From NCBI GenBank assembly GCA_963793785.1, contig CAWCBH010000003.1, forward strand, positions 744,001 to 808,000: a DNA stretch of 64,000 nt, read 5' to 3'. The DNA is from CAWCBH01 sp963793785. Its GTDB lineage: Bacteria; Actinomycetota; Thermoleophilia; Solirubrobacterales; 70-9. Shown here in pieces: positions 25,940 to 35,338 of the stretch. A program made the translations under genes and the position numbers. Positions within the stretch are counted from its first letter, which is position 1, and each line of letters opens with the position of its first letter. The notes below the pieces were generated by a model that was given only the letters and a program-made list of their open reading frames with translations, had not been told where the DNA came from and searched no databases.

Positions 25940-28900
25940 ATGAGGCGTGTATGGGTTCGGCTCCTAATAGTGGGCGGGTTTTGCCTTGCCATAGCCGGTG
26001 TCGTCATCGCCTCCACCTCCGAAGACCGCCTGCGGGGTCGGATCGGACCCGATAGCCGGATTCAGCCCAGCGGCCGCAAGCTGAATCCTGTCGGGGATTT
26101 GACCCGGCTCGGCAATCTGCCGGCCGGGGGCGCCCTCTCGCTGGGCGGGCGTTTCGCCTGGACGGTCTCTGCCGGCCAGGGGATCAATGACATCCGCATT
26201 GTTCGGGTGCTGCCGCGGACGAGCTGCCGGGGCAAACAAAGCCGTGCCTTGAGAACCTGCCGCCGGCGTCAGCGGCGCCAGGTCGGCCAGGTGGTGCAGC
26301 GAATCCCGATGCCGGGCACAAACGGCGGCATGGCTATGGATCCGAAGCGGCCGATCGCCTATGTCTCAGGAACTGCGGAGTCGAGCGTCGAGCGCAGCAA
26401 GGTCGGCGAGGACGTCCCGGGCCAGGACGGCGACGTGATCCACACCTTCACCTACAACCGCCGCACCGGGAAGGCCAAGCGCGCCGGCGTGATCGAGGTG
26501 CCGCCGCCGCCCGGCACGCCGCAGCCGCAAAACTTCCCGCCGACCAACACAGATCCGCTCGCCTGGCCGCGGGACCTCGCGGTCTCCCCTGATGGCAAGA
26601 CCGTGCTGGCGGCACTCAACCTTGCCCATGGGGCCGCGATCATCGACACCGGCAGCGGGGAGGTCGCCGACTACGTCTCCACCGGACGCTACCCCTACGG
26701 TGCCGCGATCCTTGCCGACGGCAGGCGCGGCCTGATCTCAAATGAGGCCGACGGAACCGTCTCGGTGATCGACCTCGAGGGCGGCAGCGAGATCGAGGAG
26801 ATTCGCGTCGGTCCCCACCTGTCACACCCGGAGGGGATCGCCGTTGACCCGAAGCGCCCGCTCGCCTACGTGGCGGTCACCCACCAGGATCTGATCGCGG
26901 TGATCAACACCAACACTCTGGAGGTGGTGCGCACCCTGTCGGTCGAGCGCCCGCAGGGGATCGGCACCGCCCCGGTGCATCTCAGCGTCACCGCCGACGG
27001 CTGCCGCCTGCTTTCGGCCAACTCCGGCGAGGACGCGATCGCGGTCTTCGCGCTCTCCGCCAACGCTCGCTGCGAGCCCCGTCGCGCCCGGGGCGCCCGC
27101 GCTCGCGCCGCTGCGGTCCGCCGCGCCAACGAGCTGATCCTCGCCCGCGAGGGGCAGCAGGGCTTCGAGCTGTCGGAGTCCGAGCTCGCCGAGCGCGCCG
27201 AGGTGCTTGGAGAGGAGGCCGAGGAGCGCGTCGAGGAGGAGCTCGAGGAGCGCCCGGTGCGGCGCCGGGGCAAGCGCTGGCAGCTTTTGGGACGGATCCC
27301 CGTCGGCTCCTATCCGACCGCCGTCTTTGCGACGCCGCAGCCAGTCGGCAAGCGTCGCCTCGTCTGGATTGCGGCCAAGGGCCTCGGGGTCGGCTCCAAC
27401 GAGGCACGCCGGGGAGAGCAGATTCCACCTGACCCCGGCTCGGCGACCGGAAACGCGCCCGACCGCTTCCGCTTCCGCTACCTGCCCGCGAACGTGTTTG
27501 GCCTTTCGGGCATCACGGCGTTTCCGAGCCAGCAGCGGCTGCGCCGGATGACTCCCCGCGCGTCACGCCAGATCCGGCCGGTCAACGGTCAGCGGGCGCC
27601 GGCCGGAACGCCGATCCGCGGCGGCGGCCCGATCGAGCACGTCTTCTACATCATCCGCGAGAACCGCACCTACGACCAGATCCTCGGCGACCTCCCACGG
27701 GGTGACGGCGATCCGAAGCTGACCCTGTTCGGCGACGAGATCACCCCCAACGCGCATGCGCTCGCCCGCCGCTTCGGGATCCTCGACCACGTCTACGCCA
27801 ACTCCGAGGCCTCGATCGACGGCCACTTCCTCACCTCTGCCGCCGCCGTCTCCGACTACGTGGTAAAGAACTGGCACCAGAACTACGCCGGCCGCAAGCG
27901 GCCCTATGACTTCGGCGTCTACGCGGTCACCTGGCCCTCGCAGCGCTTCCTCTTCGACCAGGCGCAGAAGCAGGGGATCTCCTGGTTCAACTACGGGGAG
28001 GCGATCGCCGGCACGGTGCCGCTACCCGATGCCGATCGTACGCCGGAAGAGAATCAGCAGGTGCTGGACAAGTTCGCCAAGTCCGACCTCGGTCCGCTGA
28101 CCCCGGGACCGCAGCCCGATCCCCCGGCGCCCTGCTTCTCCAACGACGCCTCCTCGGGTGGCACCAACGTGATCACGATGCAGGAGGTGTTCGACTCCTC
28201 GCGCCCGGCCGGCGCCAACCCGCTGACCACGGAGAGCCGGTTCGAGTGCTTCAAGGAGCGCTTTCAGCAGCAGCTCGCCGGTGACAGCGTGCCGGCGTTC
28301 AACTACATCACCCTGCCGAACGACCACACCGCGGGTACCAGGCCAGGCCGGCGCACGCCGCGAGCGATGATCGCCGAGAACGACCTCGCGCTCGGCGAGG
28401 TGGTCGACGTGATCTCCCATTCGGAGATCTGGGCGCAGTCGCTGATCCTGGTGATCGAGGACGACTCCCAGGACGGCCTCGACCACGTCGACGCCCACCG
28501 GATCCCGGCCTTTGCGATCAGCCCCTACTCGCGACGCAACTCGGTCACCCACACCCGCTATGACTTCCTCTCGGTGATCCGCACTCTGGAGCGCGTGGTG
28601 GGGATGAAGCCCCTGAACCTCTTCGATGCCGTGGCCGTGCCGATGTATGACGCCTTCGACGCCGATCCAAGCGACAACGACGAGCCCTACACCGCGATCG
28701 TCCCCGATGTGAACCTCCTCGAGCGAAACACCGCCAACGCCCCCAATGCCGAGCTCTCGAAGCGACTGCCGCTGGACTTCACCGACCGCACCCCGCAGCG
28801 GTTGCTGGACAAGATCCTCTGGCATTACGTCCACGGCGCCGACTCCGAGCCCCCGCCGGCCGGGCCGAACGCCTCCGGCATCGACTCGGCACGCTGGTTC

Positions 28901-28990
28901 CGTGAGGGGGCTCCCGAGCGAGCCGAGTTGATGGCGGAAGTACGCGAGGCGCTCGGGCTGACGCGCCGCGGGGAAGGTGAGCAGGATTGA
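25940..28990 (+). CDS. YncE-like beta-propeller fused to a phosphoesterase-family (phospholipase C/acid phosphatase-like) domain
   Basis: 1016 residues. An N-terminal membrane/signal helix is followed by YVTN-type propeller repeats (GGMAMDPKRPIAYVSG, LAVSPDGKTVLAALN, VDPKRPLAYVAVT), a Glu/Arg-rich helical insert around residues 380-430, and from residue 565 a PF04185-type domain: EHVFYIIRENRTYDQILGD, NAHALARRFGILDHVY and a late IEDDSQDGLDHVDAHR metal region. It acts outside the cytosol on phosphoesters; the propeller may bind a partner or cell wall. Its stop overlaps the next gene's TTG start by 4 nt, so two phosphoesterases are made together. Confidence 0.88.
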   Translation: MRRVWVRLLIVGGFCLAIAGVVIASTSEDRLRGRIGPDSRIQPSGRKLNPVGDLTRLGNLPAGGALSLGGRFAWTVSAGQGINDIRIVRVLPRTSCRGKQSRALRTCRRRQRRQVGQVVQRIPMPGTNGGMAMDPKRPIAYVSGTAESSVERSKVGEDVPGQDGDVIHTFTYNRRTGKAKRAGVIEVPPPPGTPQPQNFPPTNTDPLAWPRDLAVSPDGKTVLAALNLAHGAAIIDTGSGEVADYVSTGRYPYGAAILADGRRGLISNEADGTVSVIDLEGGSEIEEIRVGPHLSHPEGIAVDPKRPLAYVAVTHQDLIAVINTNTLEVVRTLSVERPQGIGTAPVHLSVTADGCRLLSANSGEDAIAVFALSANARCEPRRARGARARAAAVRRANELILAREGQQGFELSESELAERAEVLGEEAEERVEEELEERPVRRRGKRWQLLGRIPVGSYPTAVFATPQPVGKRRLVWIAAKGLGVGSNEARRGEQIPPDPGSATGNAPDRFRFRYLPANVFGLSGITAFPSQQRLRRMTPRASRQIRPVNGQRAPAGTPIRGGGPIEHVFYIIRENRTYDQILGDLPRGDGDPKLTLFGDEITPNAHALARRFGILDHVYANSEASIDGHFLTSAAAVSDYVVKNWHQNYAGRKRPYDFGVYAVTWPSQRFLFDQAQKQGISWFNYGEAIAGTVPLPDADRTPEENQQVLDKFAKSDLGPLTPGPQPDPPAPCFSNDASSGGTNVITMQEVFDSSRPAGANPLTTESRFECFKERFQQQLAGDSVPAFNYITLPNDHTAGTRPGRRTPRAMIAENDLALGEVVDVISHSEIWAQSLILVIEDDSQDGLDHVDAHRIPAFAISPYSRRNSVTHTRYDFLSVIRTLERVVGMKPLNLFDAVAVPMYDAFDADPSDNDEPYTAIVPDVNLLERNTANAPNAELSKRLPLDFTDRTPQRLLDKILWHYVHGADSEPPPAGPNASGIDSARWFREGAPERAELMAEVREALGLTRRGEGEQD

Positions 28991-30720
28991 AACGGCTGTC
29001 GCTCCTCGCCTGCTTGCTGGCCAGCGCGCTGGTCCTGCCCGCCTCCGCGCCCGCTGCCGAGCGGCCGATCGTTTACGTGGTCGTGATCGACGGTCTCGAC
29101 GGGGACAAGATCGAGGCCGGCAAAGCGCCGTTCATCTCCTCGCTGCTGGCGGGGGAGGGCGCCCGCGCGACCTACTTCCCGGACTCCCGTTCGGTGATGC
29201 CGGCCGAGACCAACCCCAACCACACCGCGATGATGTCCGGCGCCTTCCCGGGAGAATCGGGGATCCCGGCCAACGCGTTCGCGCTCTACGCGCCGCTGCG
29301 GGGGGAGGACACCTGCCTGACTACCGGGCCCTTTGACTTCAGCGTCCTGCCGAGCGAGACCAGCGGCGAGAGCGCCAGTTGCCCCCAGGCGCAATTCACG
29401 TTCGAGGCGATCAAGCGCCAGGGCAACCCCGACCGGCTCGCCTCCGCGGCGGTGTTCGGGAAGCCGAAACTGGGCCGGATCTTCGCCGGCGACAACTTCC
29501 GCCGCGGGCAGCGAGACGCCGACTACCTCTGGGCGCCGTGCAGCTCCGGGCCCGACGACGACGAGTACTGCGGAAACGTGCCGACAAACCCGATCTCGGG
29601 CTATGCCGTCGACGACGACACGGTGATGGATCGGGTCCTGGCGACGATCGACGACGGGATCGCCTTCCGGGGATCGCGGACGCGGCCCGACCTCACCTTC
29701 GTCAACCTGCACCAGGTCGACAGCGCCGGGCATGCGACCGGCCCCGGCGCCTTCTATGACCAGGCGATCGGCCTCGCCGACGCCGAGATCTCCGAGCTGG
29801 TCGGCAAGCTGCGCCAGCGCGGCGAGTGGCAGCGGACGGTGCTGATGATCGTCTCCGATCACTCGATGGAGCTGACCCCGCAGCGGATCACGCTTAGCGA
29901 CGAGCTTGTCGACGCGGGTATCCCCGAGGGCTCCTTCCTCGCGGTCGACAACGGCAGCGCCGACTCGCTCTACCTCGCCGATCGCCGCTCCGGTCAGCGG
30001 TTCGGCCTGCTGAAGCGGATGCGGACGGCGGCGCTCGCCGTGTCCGGCGTCGCGGCGGCCTACTACCGCGAGCCGAATCCCGCCGACGGCGGTCGCCGCC
30101 ACACGATCGAGGCGGCGCAGCCGGACTGGAACTCAGGCGGTCCGCGCAGCGCCGACCTGCTGGTCGTCTCCGAGCCCGGTGCCACCTTCAGCGAGCCCAG
30201 CCAGAGCTCGAATCCGCTGCCCGGCAACCACGGCGGCCCGCAGACGCGCGACAACTTCCTGGCCGTGGTCTCCGGCGGCGACTTCGTCCGCCAGGGCACG
30301 GTCAGCGGAGGCGATCGGCTCGCGCAGCCGATCAACGTCGACCTCGCTCCGACGGTGATGGGGCTGTTCGGCCTTTTCGCCCCCGAGGACAGCAACGGAC
30401 GCTTCCTTGCCAGAGCCTTCTCGCGGCCCAAGCTGGCGGCGCTGGCGCGGCCGCGGAAGCCGGTCCTGCGTGTGCGGCGGGTGGGCTCGGGCGGAGTTCC
30501 GCGCCGGGCGATCGCGCGGCGGCTTACCTGGCGCCCCCCGGGCGGGCGCTACGACGTGCAGCGGCGGCGGAACGGCAAGTGGCGCAACGTCTCCAAGGCA
30601 ACGCGTCGAACCTCGCTGCGGCTCCGGGGCCGTCGCGGCAGCCGGTCGTGCTACCGCGTCCGCTCGATCGCCCCCAGCGGCGTCAAGAGTCGCTTCGCCA
30701 AACGCTGCGTGCGCCTCTAG
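28987..30720 (+). CDS. Secreted alkaline-phosphatase-superfamily phosphodiesterase
   Basis: 577 residues with a clear signal peptide (LLACLLASALVLPASAPAA). The fold starts with VVVIDGLDGDKI (first metal Asp), then PAETNPNHTAMMSG with the likely Thr/Asn nucleophile site, VNLHQVDSAGHATG, IVSDHSMEL and GNHGGPQTRD, all typical of type I phosphodiesterase/nucleotide pyrophosphatases. The last ~110 residues are Arg-rich (RRVGSGGVPRRAIARR) and may bind the cell surface. Start is TTG within the overlap with the upstream gene. Confidence 0.85.
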   Translation: MKRLSLLACLLASALVLPASAPAAERPIVYVVVIDGLDGDKIEAGKAPFISSLLAGEGARATYFPDSRSVMPAETNPNHTAMMSGAFPGESGIPANAFALYAPLRGEDTCLTTGPFDFSVLPSETSGESASCPQAQFTFEAIKRQGNPDRLASAAVFGKPKLGRIFAGDNFRRGQRDADYLWAPCSSGPDDDEYCGNVPTNPISGYAVDDDTVMDRVLATIDDGIAFRGSRTRPDLTFVNLHQVDSAGHATGPGAFYDQAIGLADAEISELVGKLRQRGEWQRTVLMIVSDHSMELTPQRITLSDELVDAGIPEGSFLAVDNGSADSLYLADRRSGQRFGLLKRMRTAALAVSGVAAAYYREPNPADGGRRHTIEAAQPDWNSGGPRSADLLVVSEPGATFSEPSQSSNPLPGNHGGPQTRDNFLAVVSGGDFVRQGTVSGGDRLAQPINVDLAPTVMGLFGLFAPEDSNGRFLARAFSRPKLAALARPRKPVLRVRRVGSGGVPRRAIARRLTWRPPGGRYDVQRRRNGKWRNVSKATRRTSLRLRGRRGSRSCYRVRSIAPSGVKSRFAKRCVRL

Positions 30721-30762
30721 AGGTTCTCGCGGGAATGGGATCGGTGGGTGATCGAACCCGAA

Positions 30763-30804
30763 CTGTCGCCCCTAACGCCCGGGGGCCGGACTAATCGGCG
30801 ACAG
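30763..30804. repeat. 8-bp inverted repeat in the msrA leader region
   Basis: CTGTCGCC (30763-30770) and GGCGACAG (30797-30804) enclose 26 nt that include CGCCCGGGGGCC. It may be the terminator of the phosphodiesterase gene. The 190-nt gap before msrA holds no other recognised element. Confidence 0.4.
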
Positions 30805-30908
30805 AACCAGCCAGCCCGGGTGGCTACTCCACAAGCGCGGTAGCAACCTGGGGTGCCGGCCCACGTTAGGGCCTTGTAACGTCGACAGGGCAAGATCTGA
30901 CCTTCGAC

Positions 30909-31613
30909 ATGATCTCCCTGCAGAGACTGATCGCGATGCTGAACCCGCAGAAGACCGAGATGCCGGCCCCTGGGGACGCGTTGCCGGGCCGCGACCGGCC
31001 GCCGTTTGAGGTCCCCGAGCGCCACGCCGTGCTCGACGCGCCGCTGCAGCCGCCGTTTCCGGACGGGATCGAGACCGCCTACTTCGCGCTCGGCTGCTTT
31101 TGGGGCGCAGAGCGCTTGTTCTGGCGTCTCGACGGCGTCTACACGACCGCGGTCGGCTACATGAACGGCCAAACACCTAACCCGACTTACGAGGAGGTCT
31201 GCAGCACCCGCACCGGCCACGCGGAGGCGGTTCTGGTCGCCTTCGACCCGGCGAAGATCTCCTACGGTGAGCTGCTGAAGACCTTCTTCGAGGAGCACGA
31301 CCCGACCCAGGGGATGCGCCAGGGCAACGACGTCGGCACCCAGTACCGGTCCGGGATCTACTACGCCGACGAGGCGCAGAAGCAGATCGCCGAGGCGATG
31401 CTCACCGCGTACGACGAAGCGCTGCGCAGCGCCGGACACGATCCGGTCACGACCGAGGTCGAGCCGGCGGGCACCTTCTACTACGCCGAGGACTACCACC
31501 AGCAGTACCTGCACAAGATCCCGAACGGCTACTGCGGGCTGGCCGGCACCGGGGTCGCCTGCGAGGTGCCGCTTGCCGCCGCCCGATCGGGCGAAGCGGA
31601 CGGCGCCGCCTAG
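30909..31613 (+). CDS. msrA: Peptide-methionine (S)-S-oxide reductase
   Basis: 234 residues. FALGCFWGAERLFWRLDGV holds the catalytic GCFWG cysteine, followed by VGYMNGQTPNPTYEEVC, GHAEAV, the HDPTQGMRQGNDVGTQYRS substrate loop and the C-terminal HKIPNGYCGLAGTGVAC with possible resolving cysteines. It repairs oxidised methionine with thioredoxin, linking it to the TrxB in this window. The N-terminal ~55 residues precede the conserved domain, as in long actinobacterial MsrA forms. Confidence 0.95.
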   Translation: MISLQRLIAMLNPQKTEMPAPGDALPGRDRPPFEVPERHAVLDAPLQPPFPDGIETAYFALGCFWGAERLFWRLDGVYTTAVGYMNGQTPNPTYEEVCSTRTGHAEAVLVAFDPAKISYGELLKTFFEEHDPTQGMRQGNDVGTQYRSGIYYADEAQKQIAEAMLTAYDEALRSAGHDPVTTEVEPAGTFYYAEDYHQQYLHKIPNGYCGLAGTGVACEVPLAAARSGEADGAA

Positions 31614-31978
31614 TCTCGCGGCGCTCGGGTGCCGCCGGAGCCGCGGCGCCCGATCCGGCCGGTGACCCGCTGCAGGGGATGCATGACCTTTCGAAGCTCT
31701 TCCAGCTCGCTCTCCAGCGGCTCGACCGACTCGCGCATCCCGATCACGTCGGTCCCGATCGACTCCACCGCGCCCCGCATCCGCCGCACCTCGTCGTCGA
31801 GCGAGTCGACCCGATGCTGGATCGTCAGCAAAGCCCGGCTGACCTCGGGCAGAACGGCAACCGAGTTGGCGATCGAGCGCAGGTCGCCGAGGGCACCGAG
31901 GACCAGCCGCGGCACGTAGGCGAGCGCGTTGCCGCTGCCGCGGCTCGGCTCGACCTCGCCTTGCGGTCGCTCGCTCAT
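31610..31978 (-). CDS. Coiled-coil protein of unknown function
   Basis: 122 residues. After a short Gly/Pro-rich start the protein is mainly helical with heptad spacing (LLTIQHRVDSLDDEVRRM, ESIGTDVIGMRESVEPLES, ELEELRKVM). No catalytic residues. Its ATG overlaps the stop of the upstream cyclase gene by 4 nt (ATGA), so the two proteins probably work together, for example in localising or regulating the cyclase. Confidence 0.7.
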   Translation of the reverse strand: MSERPQGEVEPSRGSGNALAYVPRLVLGALGDLRSIANSVAVLPEVSRALLTIQHRVDSLDDEVRRMRGAVESIGTDVIGMRESVEPLESELEELRKVMHPLQRVTGRIGRRGSGGTRAPRD

Positions 31979-32724
31979 CGTGGCCTCACCGAGTAGACGC
32001 TGACCTCGGCGGGAACCCCCTTGCCGCGGAAGAACCGCTTGCGGCGCACCCGCAGGGGCTCGGTGTCGAGCCGGGCCAGGGTGGTCTCGGAGACCAGCAC
32101 CTCGTCGCCGCGCGCCCCTTCGGTGATCCGGGCGGCGATGTTCACGTCGACGCCGAGGTAGTCACCGCCGATCCGCTGGGGCTGGCCGAGATGCATCCCG
32201 GCGCGGATTCTCGGCCGGTACCCGGACGTCTCCACCGGCGCAAGCCGGCGCTGTGCCTCGATCACCGCCGCCAGCGCCTCCTGCGGCTCTTCGAAGGCGG
32301 CCATCATCCCGTCGCCGAGTCGCTTCACGACCTCGCCGTGGTTGGCGGTCACCGGCGGCTCGATCGCATCGCCGACGTCGCGCAGCAGCGCCAGCGCCGC
32401 CTGGTCGCCGGCCCTCATCGCCCAGCTCGAGAATGCGACCAGGTCGGTGAAGACGATCACCAGCTCGCGCTCGCCGCGGCGGGCCGGCCCGTCGGTGAAG
32501 GCGTCCCAGACCTGCAGGGCGCTCAGTCCCGCCTCCCTGAGGACGCTCGGCCGCTCCGCAGTGGCCTCGGCGATGCGGCGCGCGATCACCTGCTGTTGCT
32601 CGGCGCCGCCGACCGAGAGCGAGTCGCCGAAGCGGCTGTCCCCGGGCAGCACCTCGCGCAGCCCCTTCACCGCCGACATCACCAGCCGTCGATTTCGCTC
32701 CCGCGCTTCTGCGTCCTTGGCCAT
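31975..32724 (-). CDS. Class III adenylate/guanylate cyclase
   Basis: 249 residues from the ATG with GGGAG upstream. An N-terminal helical region (residues 1-95, LREAGLSALQVWDAFT) precedes the cyclase domain: VIVFTDLVAFSSW with the first metal Asp, VVKRLGDGMMAAFEEP with the second, IRAGMHLGQPQRIGGDYLGVDVNIAARI as nucleotide-binding region. It resembles short soluble actinobacterial cyclases such as Rv1264-like regulatory forms. It would make cAMP; no cAMP receptor is nearby. Confidence 0.88.
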   Translation of the reverse strand: MAKDAEARERNRRLVMSAVKGLREVLPGDSRFGDSLSVGGAEQQQVIARRIAEATAERPSVLREAGLSALQVWDAFTDGPARRGERELVIVFTDLVAFSSWAMRAGDQAALALLRDVGDAIEPPVTANHGEVVKRLGDGMMAAFEEPQEALAAVIEAQRRLAPVETSGYRPRIRAGMHLGQPQRIGGDYLGVDVNIAARITEGARGDEVLVSETTLARLDTEPLRVRRKRFFRGKGVPAEVSVYSVRPR

Positions 32725-32869
32725 CGCAGCTCCCTGCAACCTACCCACGGCCTCCAGAGTGTTACATGAAACGATGTCACGTTCGGGGCCGGGCCCGCCG
32801 CCTGGACCCTTCACTAGCATTCCGCCGCTCGTGCAGCGAAGGCGCCTTAGAACCGTCGAGAGCGGCGCG

Positions 32870-35065
32870 GTGACGCCAAGCTTTGCCTCCTACCTCGGCG
32901 GAAGCCTCGCCGTGGTCGGGATCGCGGCGGCGCTGGGGCTCGGCGGCTACTGGCTGCGGCGCTGGATCGTGCCCGAGTTCTCCGGCGCCCTGGCACGGCT
33001 GGCGGAGCTGACGCTCGCCACCGCCTTGCTGGTCCTCGTTCTGGAGCTGCTGGGCAGCCTCAGCATCCTCAGGCTGGGCTGGATCGTCATCGGGTGCATC
33101 GCCGCCGGGTTGGCGGCGGCGCTGCTGGGCTGGAGCCAGGCGGCGAGGGCCGAGAACGAGATCCAGCCGCCCCGTGTGCAGCCGCTGGCGCTGGCTATCG
33201 CGGTGGGAGTCGCGTCCTGGGTGGTGGCGGAATGGACCTTCCCATCCCAGCTCAGCCTCGACCAGGGGATGTTCGGGGGCGACACCACCTGGTACCACAT
33301 GCCCTTCTCGGCCCGGTTCGCGCAGGACGCGTCCACGGTCCACCTGCACCTGACCGATCCGCTGCGCCTGGTCGCCTGGTTCTATCCGCAGAGCTCGGAG
33401 CTGATCCACGGCGCCGCGATCGCGGTGATGCAGAGCGACTGGCTCTCGCCGCTGCTGAACCTGCTCTGGCTGGCGGTGGCGCTGCTGGCCGCCTGGTCGG
33501 TCGGGCGCCCCTACAAGGTCGGGCCGGCGACGCTGGTCGCCGCCGCCCTGGTGCTGGCCTCGGGGGTGATGATCGAGACCCAGCCCGGCGAGGGACGCAA
33601 CGACATCATGGGCTACGCGTTCCTGATCGCCTTCGCGGCGTTCCTGATCAACGGCCACCAGCGGCGGGCGCCGGCGGCGGGAGCGGTGCGAGAAACCCCC
33701 GACCCCGACGCGCCGCTGCTCGACAAGGGGCCGCTGGTGATCGCCGGCGTCGCCGCCGGCCTGGCGATCTCGGTCAAGCTGCCGCTGCTGGCCCCGGTCG
33801 GGGCGATCACGGTCGGGATGATCCTGATCAGCGGCCGGGGGCGGCGGCTGACGACCACCTTGACGCTGGGGATCCCGCTGCTGGTGGTCGGGGGCTACTG
33901 GTACCTGCGGGCGGCGATCAAGACCGGCGGCAACCCGATCCCGCAGCTCGGCTGGGGGCCGCTCGACCTGCCCCGGCCCGACCAGATGCCGCTCGACCCG
34001 CGGCCCAGGTTCAGCGTCGCCGACTACCTCTTCGAGCCCTCGATCTACCGCAAGTGGTTCTTCCCGCAGCTCGACAACGCCCTCGGCCCGCTCTATCCGC
34101 TGATCCTGGTGATCGCCTTCGCGGCGGTCGTCTACATCGCCGTCCGCGCCCGCAACAAGGTCCTGCGGGTGCTCGCCGCCGGCGCCCTGCTGACCGCCGT
34201 GGTCTACGTCTTCACGCCGTTGACCGCGGCCGGGCAGGAGGGGTCGCCGACCGGCTTCTTCACCAACACCCGCTATCTGATGCCGGGGCTGCTGCTGGCG
34301 CTGGTGATGCTGCCGATCGCGCGGCCCTTGCGGGCCCCCGACCGCCGCGCCTGGCAGACGCTGCTGTTCCTGACCGCGGTGTTCGCGATCTCGGTCCTGG
34401 CGACGCCGCGGTGGTACCCGGGCTTCATCGTCGGCACGATCTTCCTCACCCTGGCGCTGGTCTGGCTGCCGGCCGGATCGAGCTGGCTGCGGGCCGAGGG
34501 GCGGATCGGCCGCGCCGGGATCGCTGTCGCGGCGGTTGCGGTGCTGCTGGTCGGGGTCGTCCTCGGGCGCGCCCAGCAGGTCCAATACGCCGAGAAGCAC
34601 TACACGAACACGAAGCTGTTCCTCCAGGACGGCGGACCGCAGGAGGCCTATGCATTCGCCCACCGCCAGCGCGACCGGCGGATCGCGATCGCCGGCTCGG
34701 GGGAGATCTTCTTCGGCCAGTACGGCTACTACGGCGCCGACCTCTCCAACCGGGTCCAGTACATCGGCGAGCCGGGGCCCGACGGAGAGCACCGGCTGGC
34801 GGAGACCTGCCGCGAGTTCCGCCGCCAGGTCAACGCCGGCGACTACGACTTCCTGGTCATGAGCCAGGCGACCCAGGACTCGCCCGACGCCGACTACTGG
34901 TACCCGGTCCTGGCCTGGGTCAAGGACGACCCGGCCCTGGAGCTGGTCCTCGAGGAGCCCCTGATCACGCCCGCAGCCGGACTATGTCTTCAGGGTTCGC
35001 GGCAGGCTGGACCCGGATCGCTGCGCGCAGGTGGGCAAGCAGGCCTGACGCAGCTATCGCCGTAA
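32870..35065 (+). CDS. Large GT-C-like polytopic glycosyltransferase, C-terminus probably frameshifted
   Basis: About 731 residues with eleven or more membrane helices. FGGDTTWYHMPFSARFAQD in the first periplasmic loop is the acidic catalytic motif of GT-C enzymes that use polyprenyl-phosphate sugars, and NTRYLMPGLLLALVM lies in a late helix. After helix 11 comes a soluble domain (RRIAIAGSGEIFFGQYGYYG). The apparent end is unnatural: near 34972 a shift of one base leads to PDYVFRVRGRLDPDRC and a stop at 35046-35048, which looks like the true C-terminus. GTG 32870 is chosen; GTG 32831 is possible. Confidence 0.75.
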   Translation: MTPSFASYLGGSLAVVGIAAALGLGGYWLRRWIVPEFSGALARLAELTLATALLVLVLELLGSLSILRLGWIVIGCIAAGLAAALLGWSQAARAENEIQPPRVQPLALAIAVGVASWVVAEWTFPSQLSLDQGMFGGDTTWYHMPFSARFAQDASTVHLHLTDPLRLVAWFYPQSSELIHGAAIAVMQSDWLSPLLNLLWLAVALLAAWSVGRPYKVGPATLVAAALVLASGVMIETQPGEGRNDIMGYAFLIAFAAFLINGHQRRAPAAGAVRETPDPDAPLLDKGPLVIAGVAAGLAISVKLPLLAPVGAITVGMILISGRGRRLTTTLTLGIPLLVVGGYWYLRAAIKTGGNPIPQLGWGPLDLPRPDQMPLDPRPRFSVADYLFEPSIYRKWFFPQLDNALGPLYPLILVIAFAAVVYIAVRARNKVLRVLAAGALLTAVVYVFTPLTAAGQEGSPTGFFTNTRYLMPGLLLALVMLPIARPLRAPDRRAWQTLLFLTAVFAISVLATPRWYPGFIVGTIFLTLALVWLPAGSSWLRAEGRIGRAGIAVAAVAVLLVGVVLGRAQQVQYAEKHYTNTKLFLQDGGPQEAYAFAHRQRDRRIAIAGSGEIFFGQYGYYGADLSNRVQYIGEPGPDGEHRLAETCREFRRQVNAGDYDFLVMSQATQDSPDADYWYPVLAWVKDDPALELVLEEPLITPAAGLCLQGSRQAGPGSLRAGGQAGLTQLSP

Positions 35066-35077
35066 CCTGGCGCCGCC

Positions 35078-35150
35078 GCCCCCGTAGCTCAGTGGACAGA
35101 GCGGCGGCCTTCTAAGCCGCGGGTCGCAGGTTCGAATCCTGCCGGGGGCG
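35078..35150 (+). tRNA. tRNA-Arg (anticodon TCT)
   Basis: Cloverleaf: acceptor GCCCCCG/CGGGGGC, D arm GCTC/GAGC, anticodon stem GCGGC/GCCGC with loop CTTCTAA giving TCT, T arm GCAGG/CCTGC with TTCGAAT. Discriminator G; no CCA encoded. Confidence 0.95.
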
Positions 35151-35203
35151 TTCCATAGATTCGAGAACTTGAGAGGCCGTCGCTAACCTGAATCGGACGG
35201 CCG

Positions 35204-35228
35204 CATCGGCCTCCGGCCGATGACTTTT
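35204..35228 (+). terminator. Rho-independent terminator after tRNA-Arg
   Basis: CATCGGCC (35204-35211) and GGCCGATG (35215-35222) make an 8-bp stem with a 3-nt loop, followed by ACTTTTC. It lies 54 nt past the tRNA. Confidence 0.65.
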
Positions 35229-35338
35229 CGGACTCAGCACGGTCTACTTGATGCGATCGTCTCCGCGGCCTTGACTTCAACCGCACTCGAAGACTCACAA
35301 TCGTCTTTCGCGTAGCTCGACCGGGAACCAAGCACCCG

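Noticed and set aside
30740..30800. T-arm-like GGTTCGATC on the minus strand suggesting a tRNA or tmRNA
   Set aside because: No acceptor stem, D arm or anticodon stem can be formed around it.
32777..34792. Long minus-strand open frame opposite the GT-C gene
   Set aside because: Antisense shadow with low-complexity Arg/Gln/Asp composition; no motif.
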